Notes: a model not told the origin generated them from the sequence alone. A stretch of DNA of 64,000 bases from Ottelia alismoides (GCA_037367405.1 JAZKJV010011400.1:7686501-7750500); one strand, 5' to 3'; counted from the first letter of the stretch, positions 1 through 9,169 are shown. Numbers and translations are program-made.

Positions 1-291
1 AACGGTGCCGTTATGAGGTCGAATACCCTGGATGCGGAACCCGATTTGCCTGAGCCGGGCTCAGCCACGCCGAACGATTCGATTGAGTTGCCGACCGAAG
101 ATTTGGATGGGGACATTGACTCGCTGGACGCTCCTCCCAGCGAGCCCCCCACAAATCGCAGTCCATCGAAGATTCGTCGTTCGCAAGCTGCCAATCAGGT
201 TGCAGAACTGACTGACGCGTCATTGACAGCTGAGCGTGAACTTGGGTTGGTCATCATGAAAGCACCGAGCGAAGAACTGACTGATCCATGA
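1..291 (+). CDS. C-terminal end of an unidentified protein upstream of tadA (probably partial)
   Basis: The frame is open from the first base of the window to a TGA at 289-291. An ATG lies at 13 but has no clear ribosome binding site, so this is probably the tail of a longer protein whose start lies outside. The visible 90 or so residues are acidic and rich in Pro, Asp, Glu and Ser, look disordered, and show no recognisable domain. The stop overlaps the next start in an ATGA (288-291), so it is translationally coupled to the Tad ATPase gene and belongs to the pilus operon. In other Tad loci this position is often taken by a TadZ/CpaE-type ATPase, but nothing in the visible part proves that. 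Confidence 0.55.
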   Translation, partial: NGAVMRSNTLDAEPDLPEPGSATPNDSIELPTEDLDGDIDSLDAPPSEPPTNRSPSKIRRSQAANQVAELTDASLTAERELGLVIMKAPSEELTDP

Positions 292-1592
292 ATGAGCAAG
301 AAACTTTCCTGCGCCAGGTCTTGGCGATTCATAGCGAAGTGATTGAATCTCTTGAATGGCGGGGGATTGCGGGCGACGTATTTTGCTTGGAGGATCCGCA
401 GGTAAGGGACTGCTTGTTTGAAATCATCAAGCAGTACTGCGATAACAAGCTCCCAGAAGCGGATGAGGCCGATAAAGAACGCATGGTTGCAGCCGTTGTT
501 GCTGAAACGGTGGGGCTGGGACCGATCGATTTCTTACTACATGACGACCAGATCAGCGATATTCTGGTCAATCACTGGAATGAGGTCTTTATAGAGCGAA
601 GCGGCCAGTTGATACGTACTGGCGTACGTTTTTTGGACGACGCACACGTCCTGCGTATCGTTCAGCGCGTGGCTGCCAGAATTGGTCGCAGAATCGACGA
701 AGGCGCTCCCGTGGTAGACGCCAGGTTACCAGATGGCTCGAGAGTCCATGCCATGGTTCCACCGCTGGCAGTCCGCGGTCCCACCCTGTCCATTCGGCGG
801 TTCGCCAGCCGACCACTCGGTTTGGAGCAATTGGTAAAGTCGGGCTCGATGAGTGCTGCGATGGCTGCGTTGTTGTCTGCTGCCGTGCAAGGACGAGTCT
901 CGTGCTTGATATCTGGAGGCACGGGGGCAGGCAAAACAACTCTGCTCAATGCCCTGTCGGCGCATATACCGCATGACGAACGCCTGGTCACGATCGAAGA
1001 CGTCAGTGAGTTGCGTCTGTCCCACCCGCATATCGTATCCCTGGAAGCCCGTAATGCAAACGTTGAGGGCAAGGGCGAAGTTAGCATTCGCGAACTGGTA
1101 CGCAACAGCCTGCGAATGAGACCAGACCGCATTATCGTCGGCGAAGTTCGAGGTCCTGAAGCCATTGATATGTTGCAGGCTCTCAACACTGGCCACGAAG
1201 GGTCGTTGACGACCATTCATGCCAATGACACCCGCGACGCGTTATCGAGACTGGAATTGATGGTTGGCATGGCAGGGCAGGAACTGCCCCACGCCATACT
1301 TCGGCAGTACATCGCAGCCGGAGTCGGCCTGTTGATTCACATGGCCAGACTGAAAGGGGGCGTTCGTCGCATCCTGGGAGTAGCTGAACTGGTGGGTGTT
1401 GAGAATAGCCATTACCGGGTCGAAGATGTATTCGGCTTCCGACAAACTGATCTGGATCAATCGGGGCGAGCCCGCGGTTACTTTTACGCGACCGGCTATA
1501 TCCCCAGGTGCCTGGAGCGTTTGCGAGCCACCGGCTTGCAACTGGGCGACGAACTTTTTCAGCAGACAACCGTAGCCTGCGCAGTGGGTTGA
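288..1592 (+). CDS. cpaF: Tad pilus assembly ATPase TadA/CpaF
   Basis: Type II/IV secretion-type ATPase that powers assembly of Tad/Flp pili from the cytoplasmic face of the inner membrane. The 434 residues match the usual CpaF length. The Walker A motif GGTGAGKTT is at residues 210-218 with the catalytic lysine at K216; the Walker B region IIVGEVRG follows at 282-289 with E286, then the His-box region LTTIHAND. The N-terminal half has the usual CpaF start domain, including GPIDFLLHDDQISDILVN and SIRRF. The ATG overlaps the stop of the upstream gene (ATGA), and tadB starts 8 bases after its stop. This order (ATPase, TadB, TadC) is the standard motor module, so the assignment is firm. Confidence 0.96.
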   Translation: MNEQETFLRQVLAIHSEVIESLEWRGIAGDVFCLEDPQVRDCLFEIIKQYCDNKLPEADEADKERMVAAVVAETVGLGPIDFLLHDDQISDILVNHWNEVFIERSGQLIRTGVRFLDDAHVLRIVQRVAARIGRRIDEGAPVVDARLPDGSRVHAMVPPLAVRGPTLSIRRFASRPLGLEQLVKSGSMSAAMAALLSAAVQGRVSCLISGGTGAGKTTLLNALSAHIPHDERLVTIEDVSELRLSHPHIVSLEARNANVEGKGEVSIRELVRNSLRMRPDRIIVGEVRGPEAIDMLQALNTGHEGSLTTIHANDTRDALSRLELMVGMAGQELPHAILRQYIAAGVGLLIHMARLKGGVRRILGVAELVGVENSHYRVEDVFGFRQTDLDQSGRARGYFYATGYIPRCLERLRATGLQLGDELFQQTTVACAVG

Positions 1593-1599
1593 AAGCAAT

Positions 1600-2400
1600 A
1601 TGGCCAGCTCCCACAGACCCATCCAGCTACGTTCCGCCCCCATGAGATCGAGGTCCAAGTTCGATTCATGGCTGATTTTGCAATTCGAAATCTGTGGTTT
1701 TCGAGCGTATACGTTGCATTGCTTGGTAACGCTTATTGGACTGGCGTGTGTGTTGGGAGCGATCGTTTTGATCGTTACTGACAATCTTTTGCTGACGGCA
1801 GTTACTGCCTGGGCCTTGATCGTTTTGGCAGCCATTTGCTTAATCGCTTGGGCTCAATTTCGTCGCCTACAATTTCAAAGGGCTCTACCTAGTGCCGTCG
1901 ACTTGCTGTCTAAGTCGGTGGCCGCTGGCGAGAGCTTGCCGGCCGCGCTCTCGTCGGTCGCCAACAAAGTCCCTGAGCCAGTGGCTGGGGAGTTTCAACG
2001 CATGGCCGGACAATTGCAATTGGGCATGCCCGTCGCGCGCGCAGTTCAAGGAGTCCTGCGTAACTTCGGAATGTTCGAGCTGCGATTGCTGACCAATACC
2101 CTGTCCCTGCATCAACGGGTCGGCGGCGATCTGGCTCACATGTTGAATCGCTTGTGTCATGTGCTGTTGGAACGTCAAGAATATGTACGTCAAGTCGCCG
2201 CGGCAACCATCACTGCCAAATTGTCGGCTTTGATCATTGGACTGTCAGGACCACTGCTGCTGATTTATTACGGGCTGGAACGAAACTACGTTGGTAATCT
2301 GCTGACCAATCCGGATGCTCGCGGCATCTTGACGATTGCCGGTATATTGGAGCTAGCCGGCGTGGTGTGGTTGTTACTGTTGACTCGAAAGGGCCTCTAA
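1600..2400 (+). CDS. tadB: Tad pilus inner-membrane platform protein TadB
   Basis: Polytopic inner-membrane protein of the GspF/T2SSF superfamily that forms the assembly platform with TadC above the TadA ATPase. It has 266 residues. Hydrophobic segments lie at about 38-60 and 66-88, then a cytoplasmic helical T2SSF domain at about 97-205 (RALPSAVDLLSKSVAAGESL, a typical start), then segments at about 207-225 and 243-262. The gene starts 8 bases after tadA and its stop overlaps the probable start of tadC, so tadA, tadB and tadC are one translational unit. Slightly shorter than many TadB proteins because the N-terminal region is short. Confidence 0.9.
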   Translation: MASSHRPIQLRSAPMRSRSKFDSWLILQFEICGFRAYTLHCLVTLIGLACVLGAIVLIVTDNLLLTAVTAWALIVLAAICLIAWAQFRRLQFQRALPSAVDLLSKSVAAGESLPAALSSVANKVPEPVAGEFQRMAGQLQLGMPVARAVQGVLRNFGMFELRLLTNTLSLHQRVGGDLAHMLNRLCHVLLERQEYVRQVAAATITAKLSALIIGLSGPLLLIYYGLERNYVGNLLTNPDARGILTIAGILELAGVVWLLLLTRKGL

Positions 2401-3308
2401 TGGGTCGCCCTAATGCAGAGCCCGTGGCGGCATATGAGCTTTCACCGCTAGTTTTCAATGCATCAGGATCCCCGAATACTGTTGCCGAACCGCGACCGCT
2501 CTTCGGCTTGCTGAACTACGCGTTGGCCCACATGGCTCCAGAAGTGCTTGTGCGACATCTGCGTCGAGACCTGGTACGCTGTGGTTGGGGCCATCCACAG
2601 CAGTACGAAAACTATCTGGCTTTTCGTAACTTTACTGCTGCAGCATCCGCCGTGGGACTGGCTGCCTGGTTCCTCGTGCTGGACGATAGTCCGGCGCTGC
2701 GAAACTGGGTAGTTGCTCTGGGTTTTCTGGCGACGATCATGGTGGTCGGGTGTATACGCGTCATTGTCAGTGCGCGTGGCGAGAATCGTGTCAGAAAAAT
2801 CCTGCAGGCACTGCCGGATGGATTGGACTTAGTCGCTATGGGGATGAATAGCGGTCTGTCTTTCTTGAACGCCCTGCAGCATGCCTCGGTGGAACTGCAT
2901 AGCATCCATCCGGAGTTAGCTTATGAATTGGAATTGGTTCAGCGGCAATCCGCCAGCGGCTCAATCGAGTATGCACTATCGAGATTTGGACAACGCATGG
3001 ATTGGGCTGAGATTCAGCCAATCCTAAACACCCTCACGCATGCCATCCAGTCAGGAACATCATTAAGATCAAGCCTCGAGGATCTGGCCGATCAAGCGCG
3101 CAGCGAGCGCATGCGGCGCCTGGTGCAGCGGGCTAACCGCAATAGCATACTAATGTTGTTCCCCATCATTCTCTGCCTGGCCCCCGCAGCGCTGATGCTG
3201 ATCTTCGCACCTCCAATTATCAAGCTACGCGACTTCCGAAAAGAACTGGAAAGCCAACGAGCCAACATGTCCCGGGCGATACCACCAGACAGACCACGCG
3301 GCCAATAG
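2400..3308 (+). CDS. tadC: Tad pilus inner-membrane platform protein TadC
   Basis: Second GspF/T2SSF-family membrane protein of the Tad platform, partner of TadB. I chose the ATG at 2400, which overlaps the tadB stop as TAATG and has AAAGGG about seven bases upstream; a GTG at 2367 is also in frame but would put 11 residues on top of the tadB C-terminus. From 2400 the protein has 302 residues: hydrophobic segments at about 78-95 and 102-124, a T2SSF domain at about 135-245 (ILQALPDGLDLVAMGMNSGL), and a last segment at about 249-270. After its stop a 238-base gap separates the motor genes from the secretin gene. Confidence 0.9.
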   Translation: MGRPNAEPVAAYELSPLVFNASGSPNTVAEPRPLFGLLNYALAHMAPEVLVRHLRRDLVRCGWGHPQQYENYLAFRNFTAAASAVGLAAWFLVLDDSPALRNWVVALGFLATIMVVGCIRVIVSARGENRVRKILQALPDGLDLVAMGMNSGLSFLNALQHASVELHSIHPELAYELELVQRQSASGSIEYALSRFGQRMDWAEIQPILNTLTHAIQSGTSLRSSLEDLADQARSERMRRLVQRANRNSILMLFPIILCLAPAALMLIFAPPIIKLRDFRKELESQRANMSRAIPPDRPRGQ

Positions 3309-3420
3309 TTCAAGTGCGCGGATGCCGGAGCAGCGGAATGCTAGCAACTATTCTTGAGATCGAGAGAATTGTTAAGTTTTGCTGGCCGGCGAAAGCCACA
3401 TCCTTGGTCCACTTTTGAAA

Positions 3421-3453
3421 AAACTCCGTTTATCTACGCACTAAACGGGGTTT
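3421..3453 (+). other. 12-bp hairpin in the tadC-secretin spacer
   Basis: The arms AAACTCCGTTTA (3421-3432) and TAAACGGGGTTT (3442-3453) pair along all 12 positions with one G-U wobble and a 9-base loop. It lies about midway between the tadC stop (3308) and the secretin start (3547). There is no T-run behind it, so it is not a standard intrinsic terminator; it could be an attenuator, a processing site or a leader structure of the secretin operon. A 63-codon reading frame across the spacer (3354-3545) looks like chance. Confidence 0.4.
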
Positions 3454-3546
3454 ACCTCAAGTTTCCCTCTAAGGCAGCTATCGGAATTTGCCCTTGCCTG
3501 CTCTCCAATCTTGGACGTATTAGATTCACGATAGCAGTCATGTAGC

Positions 3547-5223
3547 ATGCGTCAATCATTTGAATCCTACCTGCGACGACTTATGAAATCGACTCGTCCG
3601 AAACTGAACGATTTGCCCAGATTGAGGATGCTTGGCGGCAGCTGGTCCGGTTTGCTCTGTTGCGGTTTACTCTGGAATGTTCTGATTTGGGCACCTGGCC
3701 AAGGGCAGGGACAGACATCGCAGCCAAGTATTGGGCACCTCAGCGACGTCGAAACACGGCAAGAGCAGCAGTTGATTGCTGAAGTCCTTAATCCAGACCT
3801 CGATTTAGAGATCGAGCAGAATCACTCCAAGCTACTTCGAACACGCCTGCCGGTTTCACGCACTTCGATCATCGATCCACAAATTCTAGAAGTGGCTCAG
3901 TTAGGCCCTGACGAGATTGAGATCATCGGTTTGAAGGCAGGTTCTACCGACTTGACCTTGTGGTTTCAATCGCCTGATGGACGAAATGATTCTGCCAATA
4001 TTCTGCGTTATCGGGTCGAAGTGACGCGTTCGGAAGATTCAAGGAAACGGCGACAATTGGAGTTCCAGGAACTTGAACAGATGCTTGGCGAGTTTTTTCC
4101 CAACAGCGCCGTAGAACTTGTTTTGGTCGCCAACACGCTGATACTCAAAGGCCAAGTGCGTGATGCCGAAGAAGCGGCGAACATCCTTGCAATCGTTCGT
4201 CGCGAGGCCAGTCGGCTTAGATTCAACAACAACTCAAGCATTGATCAAGACGTATTGGCTGCCAACGGCAATTCCCTGTCGCGTGGAACGGTAGTCAATC
4301 TGCTGCGCATACCTGGTGAGCAGCAAGTCTTGCTGAAAGTTCGCGTAGCAGAGCTGACTCGTTCAGCTCTGCGCGAGATCGGTCTGGACTTTCGCCTTGC
4401 TGGTGATAATTTCGCCCTGTCGAACACACTTGGAAATGCCGGCAACCTCGTATCGCTGCTGGACAACGCAGATGTGTCATTGTTGCTGAAAGCCGTATCA
4501 ACCAATGGCTACTCAAAGGTGCTGGCTGAACCGAACCTGGTAACTCTCAGTGGGCATACTGCCAGCTTTATAGCAGGTGGACAATTTGCAGTCCCCACAG
4601 CCGTTGGCTTGGGCGGTGTGGGTGCAGCTACAACTGCGTTCCAAGGCTTTGGCACGCAGCTTCAATTTACCCCGACTGTTCTGGACAAGGATCGCATACG
4701 CTTACGGGTTGCTCCGACATTCAGTTCGCTGAACAACGGCAACGCAGTCAATGGCATTCCAGGGCTCAACACTCGCTCGGTGTTCACCACAGTCGACATG
4801 CGTGAAGGTCAATGGCTGGCGATTGCTGGTTTGATTCAGGATCAGCAGGAGGGCAGCAAAAGCCGGCTGCCATGGATAGGTGACGTGCCGTTGGGTGGAT
4901 CTCTGTTCGGCAGCAACCGCATCAAGCGCGATGAAACGGAGCTACTCATCCTGGTTAGCCCGCAACTGATCCATCCCATGGATCAACAAGCGGTACCCAC
5001 TCTCTTGCCGGGCATGGAGGTCACCGAACCTAACAATGCGCAGTTTTTCCTGGGCGCTCGCATCGAAGGAAACGCTGACCAGCATTTTCGAAGTACCATT
5101 TGGCATAACGAGATAAATGCCGCTGGGCAGGCTGCCCGACAGGAGAAACTCAGTCCAGCCTACAACCAATCGCAAAGTTATTATCTGCAATCACAACATG
5201 GATTTGCCGATGAAAATTTCTAG
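3547..5223 (+). CDS. cpaC: Tad pilus outer-membrane secretin RcpA/CpaC
   Basis: Secretin forming the outer-membrane channel through which the Tad pilus leaves the cell. It has 558 residues. The first 30 or so are basic and are followed by a hydrophobic signal segment at about 33-50, so the true start may be an internal ATG such as codon 13. An N-terminal pilus-secretin domain with a BON-like part (IEIIGLKAGSTDLTLWF, then VELVLVANTLILKGQVRDAE) lies at about 85-220. The C-terminal secretin core at about 260-480 has VLAEPNLVTLSGHTASFIAG, a Gly-rich gate segment, and the end LPWIGDVPLGGSLFGS. The next gene overlaps its 3' end, so they are probably co-transcribed. Confidence 0.93.
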   Translation: MRQSFESYLRRLMKSTRPKLNDLPRLRMLGGSWSGLLCCGLLWNVLIWAPGQGQGQTSQPSIGHLSDVETRQEQQLIAEVLNPDLDLEIEQNHSKLLRTRLPVSRTSIIDPQILEVAQLGPDEIEIIGLKAGSTDLTLWFQSPDGRNDSANILRYRVEVTRSEDSRKRRQLEFQELEQMLGEFFPNSAVELVLVANTLILKGQVRDAEEAANILAIVRREASRLRFNNNSSIDQDVLAANGNSLSRGTVVNLLRIPGEQQVLLKVRVAELTRSALREIGLDFRLAGDNFALSNTLGNAGNLVSLLDNADVSLLLKAVSTNGYSKVLAEPNLVTLSGHTASFIAGGQFAVPTAVGLGGVGAATTAFQGFGTQLQFTPTVLDKDRIRLRVAPTFSSLNNGNAVNGIPGLNTRSVFTTVDMREGQWLAIAGLIQDQQEGSKSRLPWIGDVPLGGSLFGSNRIKRDETELLILVSPQLIHPMDQQAVPTLLPGMEVTEPNNAQFFLGARIEGNADQHFRSTIWHNEINAAGQAARQEKLSPAYNQSQSYYLQSQHGFADENF

Positions 5224-5914
5224 AAACCGAATGGCCATTAGGGCTTCGCTAATGTTGATTGCCAGATGTGGACTTTGCCTGGTCGCACCGGTAGTCTTTG
5301 GCGGCTGCCTTGGAAACGCCGCTCGCTTTTGCGGCCTGATTGATACCCCTGCTTCCGCACCGCTGGGTACAGCCTCGGACCAGGTATGGATGAACCAAGA
5401 AGAACTGGGCGAGGCCGCTGATTTTGTTATTCCTACTCATGAGTTCAAACTGCATTCGCACAGGTTGAACAACGATGGCGAAGACCACGTTAAACGCTTG
5501 GCTAGCCGTTTATCAGAAAGCGAAGCCATCATGCCCGTAGTAATCGAGCGGAGCATGAACGGAAAGCAGAGTGGGCAGTTTAAATATCCCGTCTCAGCCG
5601 ATCCCGAACTAGACAACCAGCGTCGCGACTTGGTTGTTCAAGCCCTCAACCGCCTGGGCGTGGCCAATGCGGATGAAATCGTAACTGTCGCACCTGCTTT
5701 CGCCACCCCGGCCTTTGGACAAGAAGCGGAAACTGCTTACTACAGGACATTCGGAAACGCGTTTAGCGGCTCTGCGTTCGGCGGCGGATTCGGTGGCTTT
5801 GGAGGCGGTGGAGTATTCGGTGGTTCGTTCGGCAGTGGCTTTGGCGGTGGAGCAGGAGGATTCTCAGGCGACGCTCCGACCGCGCCAGCAGACTCACTCA
5901 GCGCAGATCCGTAA
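5198..5914 (+). CDS. Glycine-rich lipoprotein in the Tad locus, possible CpaD-like role
   Basis: I start it at ATG 5198 (5210 is also possible), because this puts a lipoprotein signal right at the N-terminus: basic start, hydrophobic stretch and lipobox VFGGC with the acylated cysteine at residue 37. An upstream in-frame ATG at 5117 would bury the signal. From 5198 it has 238 residues and overlaps the secretin 3' end by 26 bases. Residues of about 80-180 form a small alpha/beta region (HVKRLASRLSESE, then LDNQRRDLVVQALNRLGVA) reminiscent of CpaD or OmpA-like folds. The last 50 or so are almost pure Gly/Phe/Ser. The position between secretin and TadD suggests a pilus assembly or secretin-pilotin role; this is inference. 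Confidence 0.8.
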   Translation: MDLPMKISRNRMAIRASLMLIARCGLCLVAPVVFGGCLGNAARFCGLIDTPASAPLGTASDQVWMNQEELGEAADFVIPTHEFKLHSHRLNNDGEDHVKRLASRLSESEAIMPVVIERSMNGKQSGQFKYPVSADPELDNQRRDLVVQALNRLGVANADEIVTVAPAFATPAFGQEAETAYYRTFGNAFSGSAFGGGFGGFGGGGVFGGSFGSGFGGGAGGFSGDAPTAPADSLSADP

Positions 5915-5932
5915 CTACGATTAGGAGAGGTT

Positions 5933-6787
5933 ATGAAGCCCAGCCTTGCCTTGACTGCCATATCCTTGGGCATGATTTTGAACCTCGGATGCGCTCCATT
6001 TCAATCCATTCCCACACTTGCCAGCAGAACTGATGATTCACTGGCTAGTCGATTGGCGTTGGCTCGTTTGTGTGAAAAACATAATGACCTGCAGCGTGCG
6101 ACGAGCCTTTACAAGGAAGTCTTGGATAGCGACGATAATAGTGTGGCTTCGCGCCACCGCTTGGCCCTCATCGCTGTCCGCAAACGCGATTTCCCGGATG
6201 CACAACAGTGGTTTGAAAAGGCCCTGCAATTGGAGCCCGACAATGCAGTGCTTCACAACGATTTTGGCTACGCATGCTTTCTCTACGATCGCCTGGACGA
6301 TGCTCAGCGTCACTTGAAGCGCGCCATAGAACTCAAACCAGACATGCGAAGCGCATGGAATAACTTGGGCTTAGTGCACGGCCAGCGCCAAGAGTTCCAA
6401 GAAGCTCGTGAAGCGTTCCGCCATGGGTTAACAGTACCGGCTGATCAACACTGCAATCTGGCCTATGTCTACGCGCAACATCGATTGTATGAAATGGCTG
6501 TGAAAGAGTACCAAGCCGCCTTGGAACTCAATCCCGAGTGCTTGCCGGCTGCCGAGGGGCTACTTCAAGTGAGCCGACAGATCCGCGGAGCGGAACCTGT
6601 CACCCTTTTAGTAACTTATCCCGCGATCCGATCTGAGCCTGAGCCATCGACGCCGTCTCGACAAACACCAGGAGAAGTGGACTCATCCGATTCCGATGTT
6701 GCCAATCTTCGCGCTGCCCAGGCAGACATGAGCGGTCTGATGCCACCGCAATCTGGGCAGCCGAAGTTCGCGGAAGATCCCAAATGA
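5933..6787 (+). CDS. tadD: TPR lipoprotein TadD
   Basis: Tetratricopeptide lipoprotein of the Tad locus, thought to help pilus assembly at the outer membrane. The start is well supported by AGGAGAGG just upstream. The 284 residues begin with a lipoprotein signal ending LNLGC (Cys20). TPR motifs follow at about 38-210, for example the ones beginning ARLCEKHNDLQRATSLYKEV, ALIAVRKRDFPDAQQWFEKA and DFGYACFLYDRLDDAQRHLK. The last 60 residues are Pro/Ser-rich and probably disordered. It is the last gene of the pilus run: downstream are a palindromic repeat (from 6800) and a gene on the opposite strand. Confidence 0.88.
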   Translation: MKPSLALTAISLGMILNLGCAPFQSIPTLASRTDDSLASRLALARLCEKHNDLQRATSLYKEVLDSDDNSVASRHRLALIAVRKRDFPDAQQWFEKALQLEPDNAVLHNDFGYACFLYDRLDDAQRHLKRAIELKPDMRSAWNNLGLVHGQRQEFQEAREAFRHGLTVPADQHCNLAYVYAQHRLYEMAVKEYQAALELNPECLPAAEGLLQVSRQIRGAEPVTLLVTYPAIRSEPEPSTPSRQTPGEVDSSDSDVANLRAAQADMSGLMPPQSGQPKFAEDPK

Positions 6788-6799
6788 GCATTCTGAGCC

Positions 6800-6860
6800 A
6801 AGCTGCCAAGCGGTGGAACGCGTCAACATTCGCGTCCACCCTCTTGCGACGGTAGCTACG
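6800..6860 (+). repeat. Dispersed palindromic intergenic repeat, composite copy 1
   Basis: Two joined modules. The left one reads CTGCCAAGCGGTGG, then a spacer ending in CGC; the right one (6834-6860) is a palindrome with arms like GTCCACC and GGTAGCTAC. The same two-part order recurs at 20281-20348. It lies just after tadD and runs up to the 3' end of the minus-strand PEP-CTERM gene, so it sits between convergent genes. Confidence 0.75.
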
Positions 6861-7569
6861 CGGCCGCCATGCAATTCAGTCTGATTCGTCGACCAGCCAG
6901 GCCGATCAACCGAGCACAGACCGCACCAATCAAAAGCAGAAAGGAATTGGGCTCCGGGACGGCAGCCACCGTTAAGTAGCCCGACACTGCGTAAAAGGAT
7001 GACAGAGAGGCACCATTGCCGTCGCCCTGCCGTATCCAGTCACTGCTTCTGCTGCCAGAGTTGCCCACCGAAACTAGAGAGCGCCCAAGTTCGCCATTGA
7101 ACCACTGATACCCAGAATCTGATGTTCCGGTCGACACCCTGGTCAAATTCAAGTCGCCATGCTGGTCGAACATTATCCCTGATTGGAGGTTACGTCCCCA
7201 CAATACAATGTAGTCCCGTGCGATCCGATCTCCGTTTAACCCGTAGATCGACAAGGCACCATGGGCTGGATCAGTAAGGGTATTTTGTCGCGCGGATACC
7301 GTCGGTGTTGAACCAATAACTGTCCAGGTTGTATTCAAGGCGCGCAGTTGTGGATTTTGATGGGCTTGTTCAGTGACAAACGCGTTGTAGTCTTCTATTG
7401 AGAGCGAAAGAGAGTCCCGCTTTCCGAGTGTGACAAATGATAGTCGATAAAGGTCGCCAGGGTTTAGCCCACTGGGAACAGTGATAACAATTCCAGCAAA
7501 CACGCTTGGGCATAGTGAACCAGAGGTCACCAACATCAGACTTAAAAGGCAGACAAGGCAATTTGACAT
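6856..7569 (-). CDS. Secreted PEP-CTERM-sorted protein of unknown function
   Basis: A 237-residue exported protein. It has a hydrophobic signal peptide (residues 1-25, ending SVFAG), a beta-rich middle of about 170 residues without a known domain, and a C-terminal PEP-CTERM signal: VPEPNSF followed by a hydrophobic stretch and a basic RRIRLN cluster at about 207-235. PEP-CTERM proteins are processed by an exosortase and exported to the surface or extracellular matrix. No exosortase is in the window. The middle resembles other planctomycete PEP-CTERM proteins with Asp/Gly/Ser-rich beta strands, but I cannot name a substrate. Encoded alone, convergent with the pilus genes. Confidence 0.85.
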   Translation of the reverse strand: MSNCLVCLLSLMLVTSGSLCPSVFAGIVITVPSGLNPGDLYRLSFVTLGKRDSLSLSIEDYNAFVTEQAHQNPQLRALNTTWTVIGSTPTVSARQNTLTDPAHGALSIYGLNGDRIARDYIVLWGRNLQSGIMFDQHGDLNLTRVSTGTSDSGYQWFNGELGRSLVSVGNSGSRSSDWIRQGDGNGASLSSFYAVSGYLTVAAVPEPNSFLLLIGAVCARLIGLAGRRIRLNCMAAA

Positions 7570-8121
7570 CTTGAGGGCCGACCTCTGATTGGAGTTCTGG
7601 ATGGCGGGCAGATTGGAAAGTTGCCCTTGGCAATCCGGGTAGCCACCGCCCCAGACGGTGGACTCGAAAGTTTATGTTCCCACCGAATCGCAGCAGGGCC
7701 AACCGCATTCCGCATGCGGCAAATCAACCGAGCGTGGTAAGCGACGCTGTTTCGATTGATGATTATGCATTGCAGCCCGCCCCCCAACGAAAACGGTAGA
7801 TGAAGAAAACATGATGTTCTGAAATCGTACGTCGAGTTTCAGAAACCGACCATGCGTCGACAGTGACGCGGATTTCATTTATGCGAAGCCGAACGCCAAG
7901 ATTCAGTACTCCGGATTCTTAATGAAAGCCAAACATCGTTGGCTGCCAATTTGGTTGTTAGGCTCGTTACACTGCGCGGCTGGCCGCGGGAGTGCAAGAC
8001 AGTTTGTCGGACTGTTGCTGAAGCCAACTGGATTTAAGTGGATCGATAGCAGGTACCGTCGTCACATCCGGCGACCGGTGTTGATGACAATCATACCTCC
8101 TACTTTTTTGAGGATGCCAGT
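7570..8121. other. Non-coding region between divergent PEP-CTERM and DUF1559 genes
   Basis: About 550 bases between two genes transcribed away from each other, so it should carry both promoters; I could not pick out convincing -35/-10 pairs. It holds one copy of the dispersed palindromic repeat at 7639-7663. A 90-codon frame at 7922-8194 overlaps the start of the DUF1559 gene and shows no protein-like features. Confidence 0.6.
7639..7663 (-). repeat. Dispersed palindromic intergenic repeat, copy 2 (inverted)
   Basis: GTAGCCACCGCCCCAGACGG followed by TGGAC; read on the minus strand it matches the arms GTCCACCGTCT and GGCGGTGGCTAC of the other copies. Only the right-hand module is present. Confidence 0.75.
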
Positions 8122-9096
8122 ATGCGAAATCGTGGGTTTACGCTGGTCGAACTGTTGGTCGTTATCGCAATCATTGGCATTCTGGTGGGTTTGATTTTGC
8201 CGGCCGTGCAAGCAGCCCGCGAAGCGGCCAGACGCTTGCAGTGTCAGAACAACGTGAAGCAAATCGGTTTGGCGCTGCACAATCATGAGAGCTCTCGCAA
8301 GGCACTGCCGCCACTGGGCGATTACACGTCTATCGGGCCGACCGTTTACTGGAGCGTCCAGGCTCGTCTTCTGCCTTTCCTGGAGCAGGGCAACCTGTTT
8401 GTGCAGATCGATTTCGCCAAACCGATCAGTACTCAGCCGCACGTTGCTCGCATACGCATGCCGCATTTGATTTGCCCCAGCGAAATCAACGACCGCGAAC
8501 GGCTCGATTCACCGACGTTCACTCATTATCCCTTGACCTACGGCGCCAATGCGGGCTTGTGGCATATCGCCCAGCCTCCAAGGGATCGTGGTACAGGCGT
8601 GTTTGTGGTCAATCGCAGCACGCGCCTGGCTGAGATTATTGACGGCCTGAGCAATACGCTGGGAATGGCCGAGGTCAAAGCCTTTACGCCTTACCTGCGA
8701 GATGGCGGAGTCCCCAGTTCTGATACGCCTGCACCGACTGACCCTTATGCAATCTCAGCTTACGGAGGTGAGTTCAAGGTGGACTCCGGTCATACCGAAT
8801 GGGTTGACGCCCGCACGCACCAGTCGGGATTCACGACTACATTTGTGCCCAACACAATCGTGCCTCACACAGTCAGTGGCCAGACCTACGATATCGACTT
8901 CAACTCGATGCGCGAGGGGCGCTCCCCAGTACTACCAACTTATGCAGCAGTTACCAGCCGCAGCTACCACGCCGGCGGCGTTAATGTTCTGTTGATGGAC
9001 GGATCGGTTCGATTCATCAACAGCTTTGTAGAGTTGGGTGTATGGCGAGCATTAGGCAGCCGAGCAGGTGGCGAAGCATCGCTACTTGTTGACTAG
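8122..9096 (+). CDS. DUF1559 protein with type IV prepilin-like N-terminus
   Basis: A 324-residue member of the planctomycete DUF1559 (SBP_bac_10) family. The N-terminus is a textbook prepilin signal, [13 protein letters not shown], with cleavage expected after Gly5, Phe6 as first mature residue and the conserved Glu10; the hydrophobic helix runs to about residue 27. [20 protein letters not shown] is the family hallmark right after the helix. The C-terminus carries the second hallmark, [17 protein letters not shown]. These proteins occur in tens of copies in planctomycete genomes and are presumed pseudopilin-like exported proteins of unknown role. It lies close to the Tad locus but uses a type II/IV pilin signal, so a link is not implied. 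Confidence 0.94.
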   Translation: MRNRGFTLVELLVVIAIIGILVGLILPAVQAAREAARRLQCQNNVKQIGLALHNHESSRKALPPLGDYTSIGPTVYWSVQARLLPFLEQGNLFVQIDFAKPISTQPHVARIRMPHLICPSEINDRERLDSPTFTHYPLTYGANAGLWHIAQPPRDRGTGVFVVNRSTRLAEIIDGLSNTLGMAEVKAFTPYLRDGGVPSSDTPAPTDPYAISAYGGEFKVDSGHTEWVDARTHQSGFTTTFVPNTIVPHTVSGQTYDIDFNSMREGRSPVLPTYAAVTSRSYHAGGVNVLLMDGSVRFINSFVELGVWRALGSRAGGEASLLVD

Positions 9097-9169
9097 TCTC
9101 GCACACCATCCAAGACGCCCCCTGCAACTCGCCTTTTGTACTTCGAACATTCACTCACAGGTCACCAAA

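Noticed and set aside
3354..3545. 63-codon frame in the tadC-secretin spacer (could have been a Flp pilin)
   Set aside because: It lacks the pilin-type hydrophobic helix and the Gly/Glu cleavage signature.
7922..8194. 90-codon frame before the DUF1559 gene
   Set aside because: Overlaps the prepilin signal region out of frame; composition is not protein-like.
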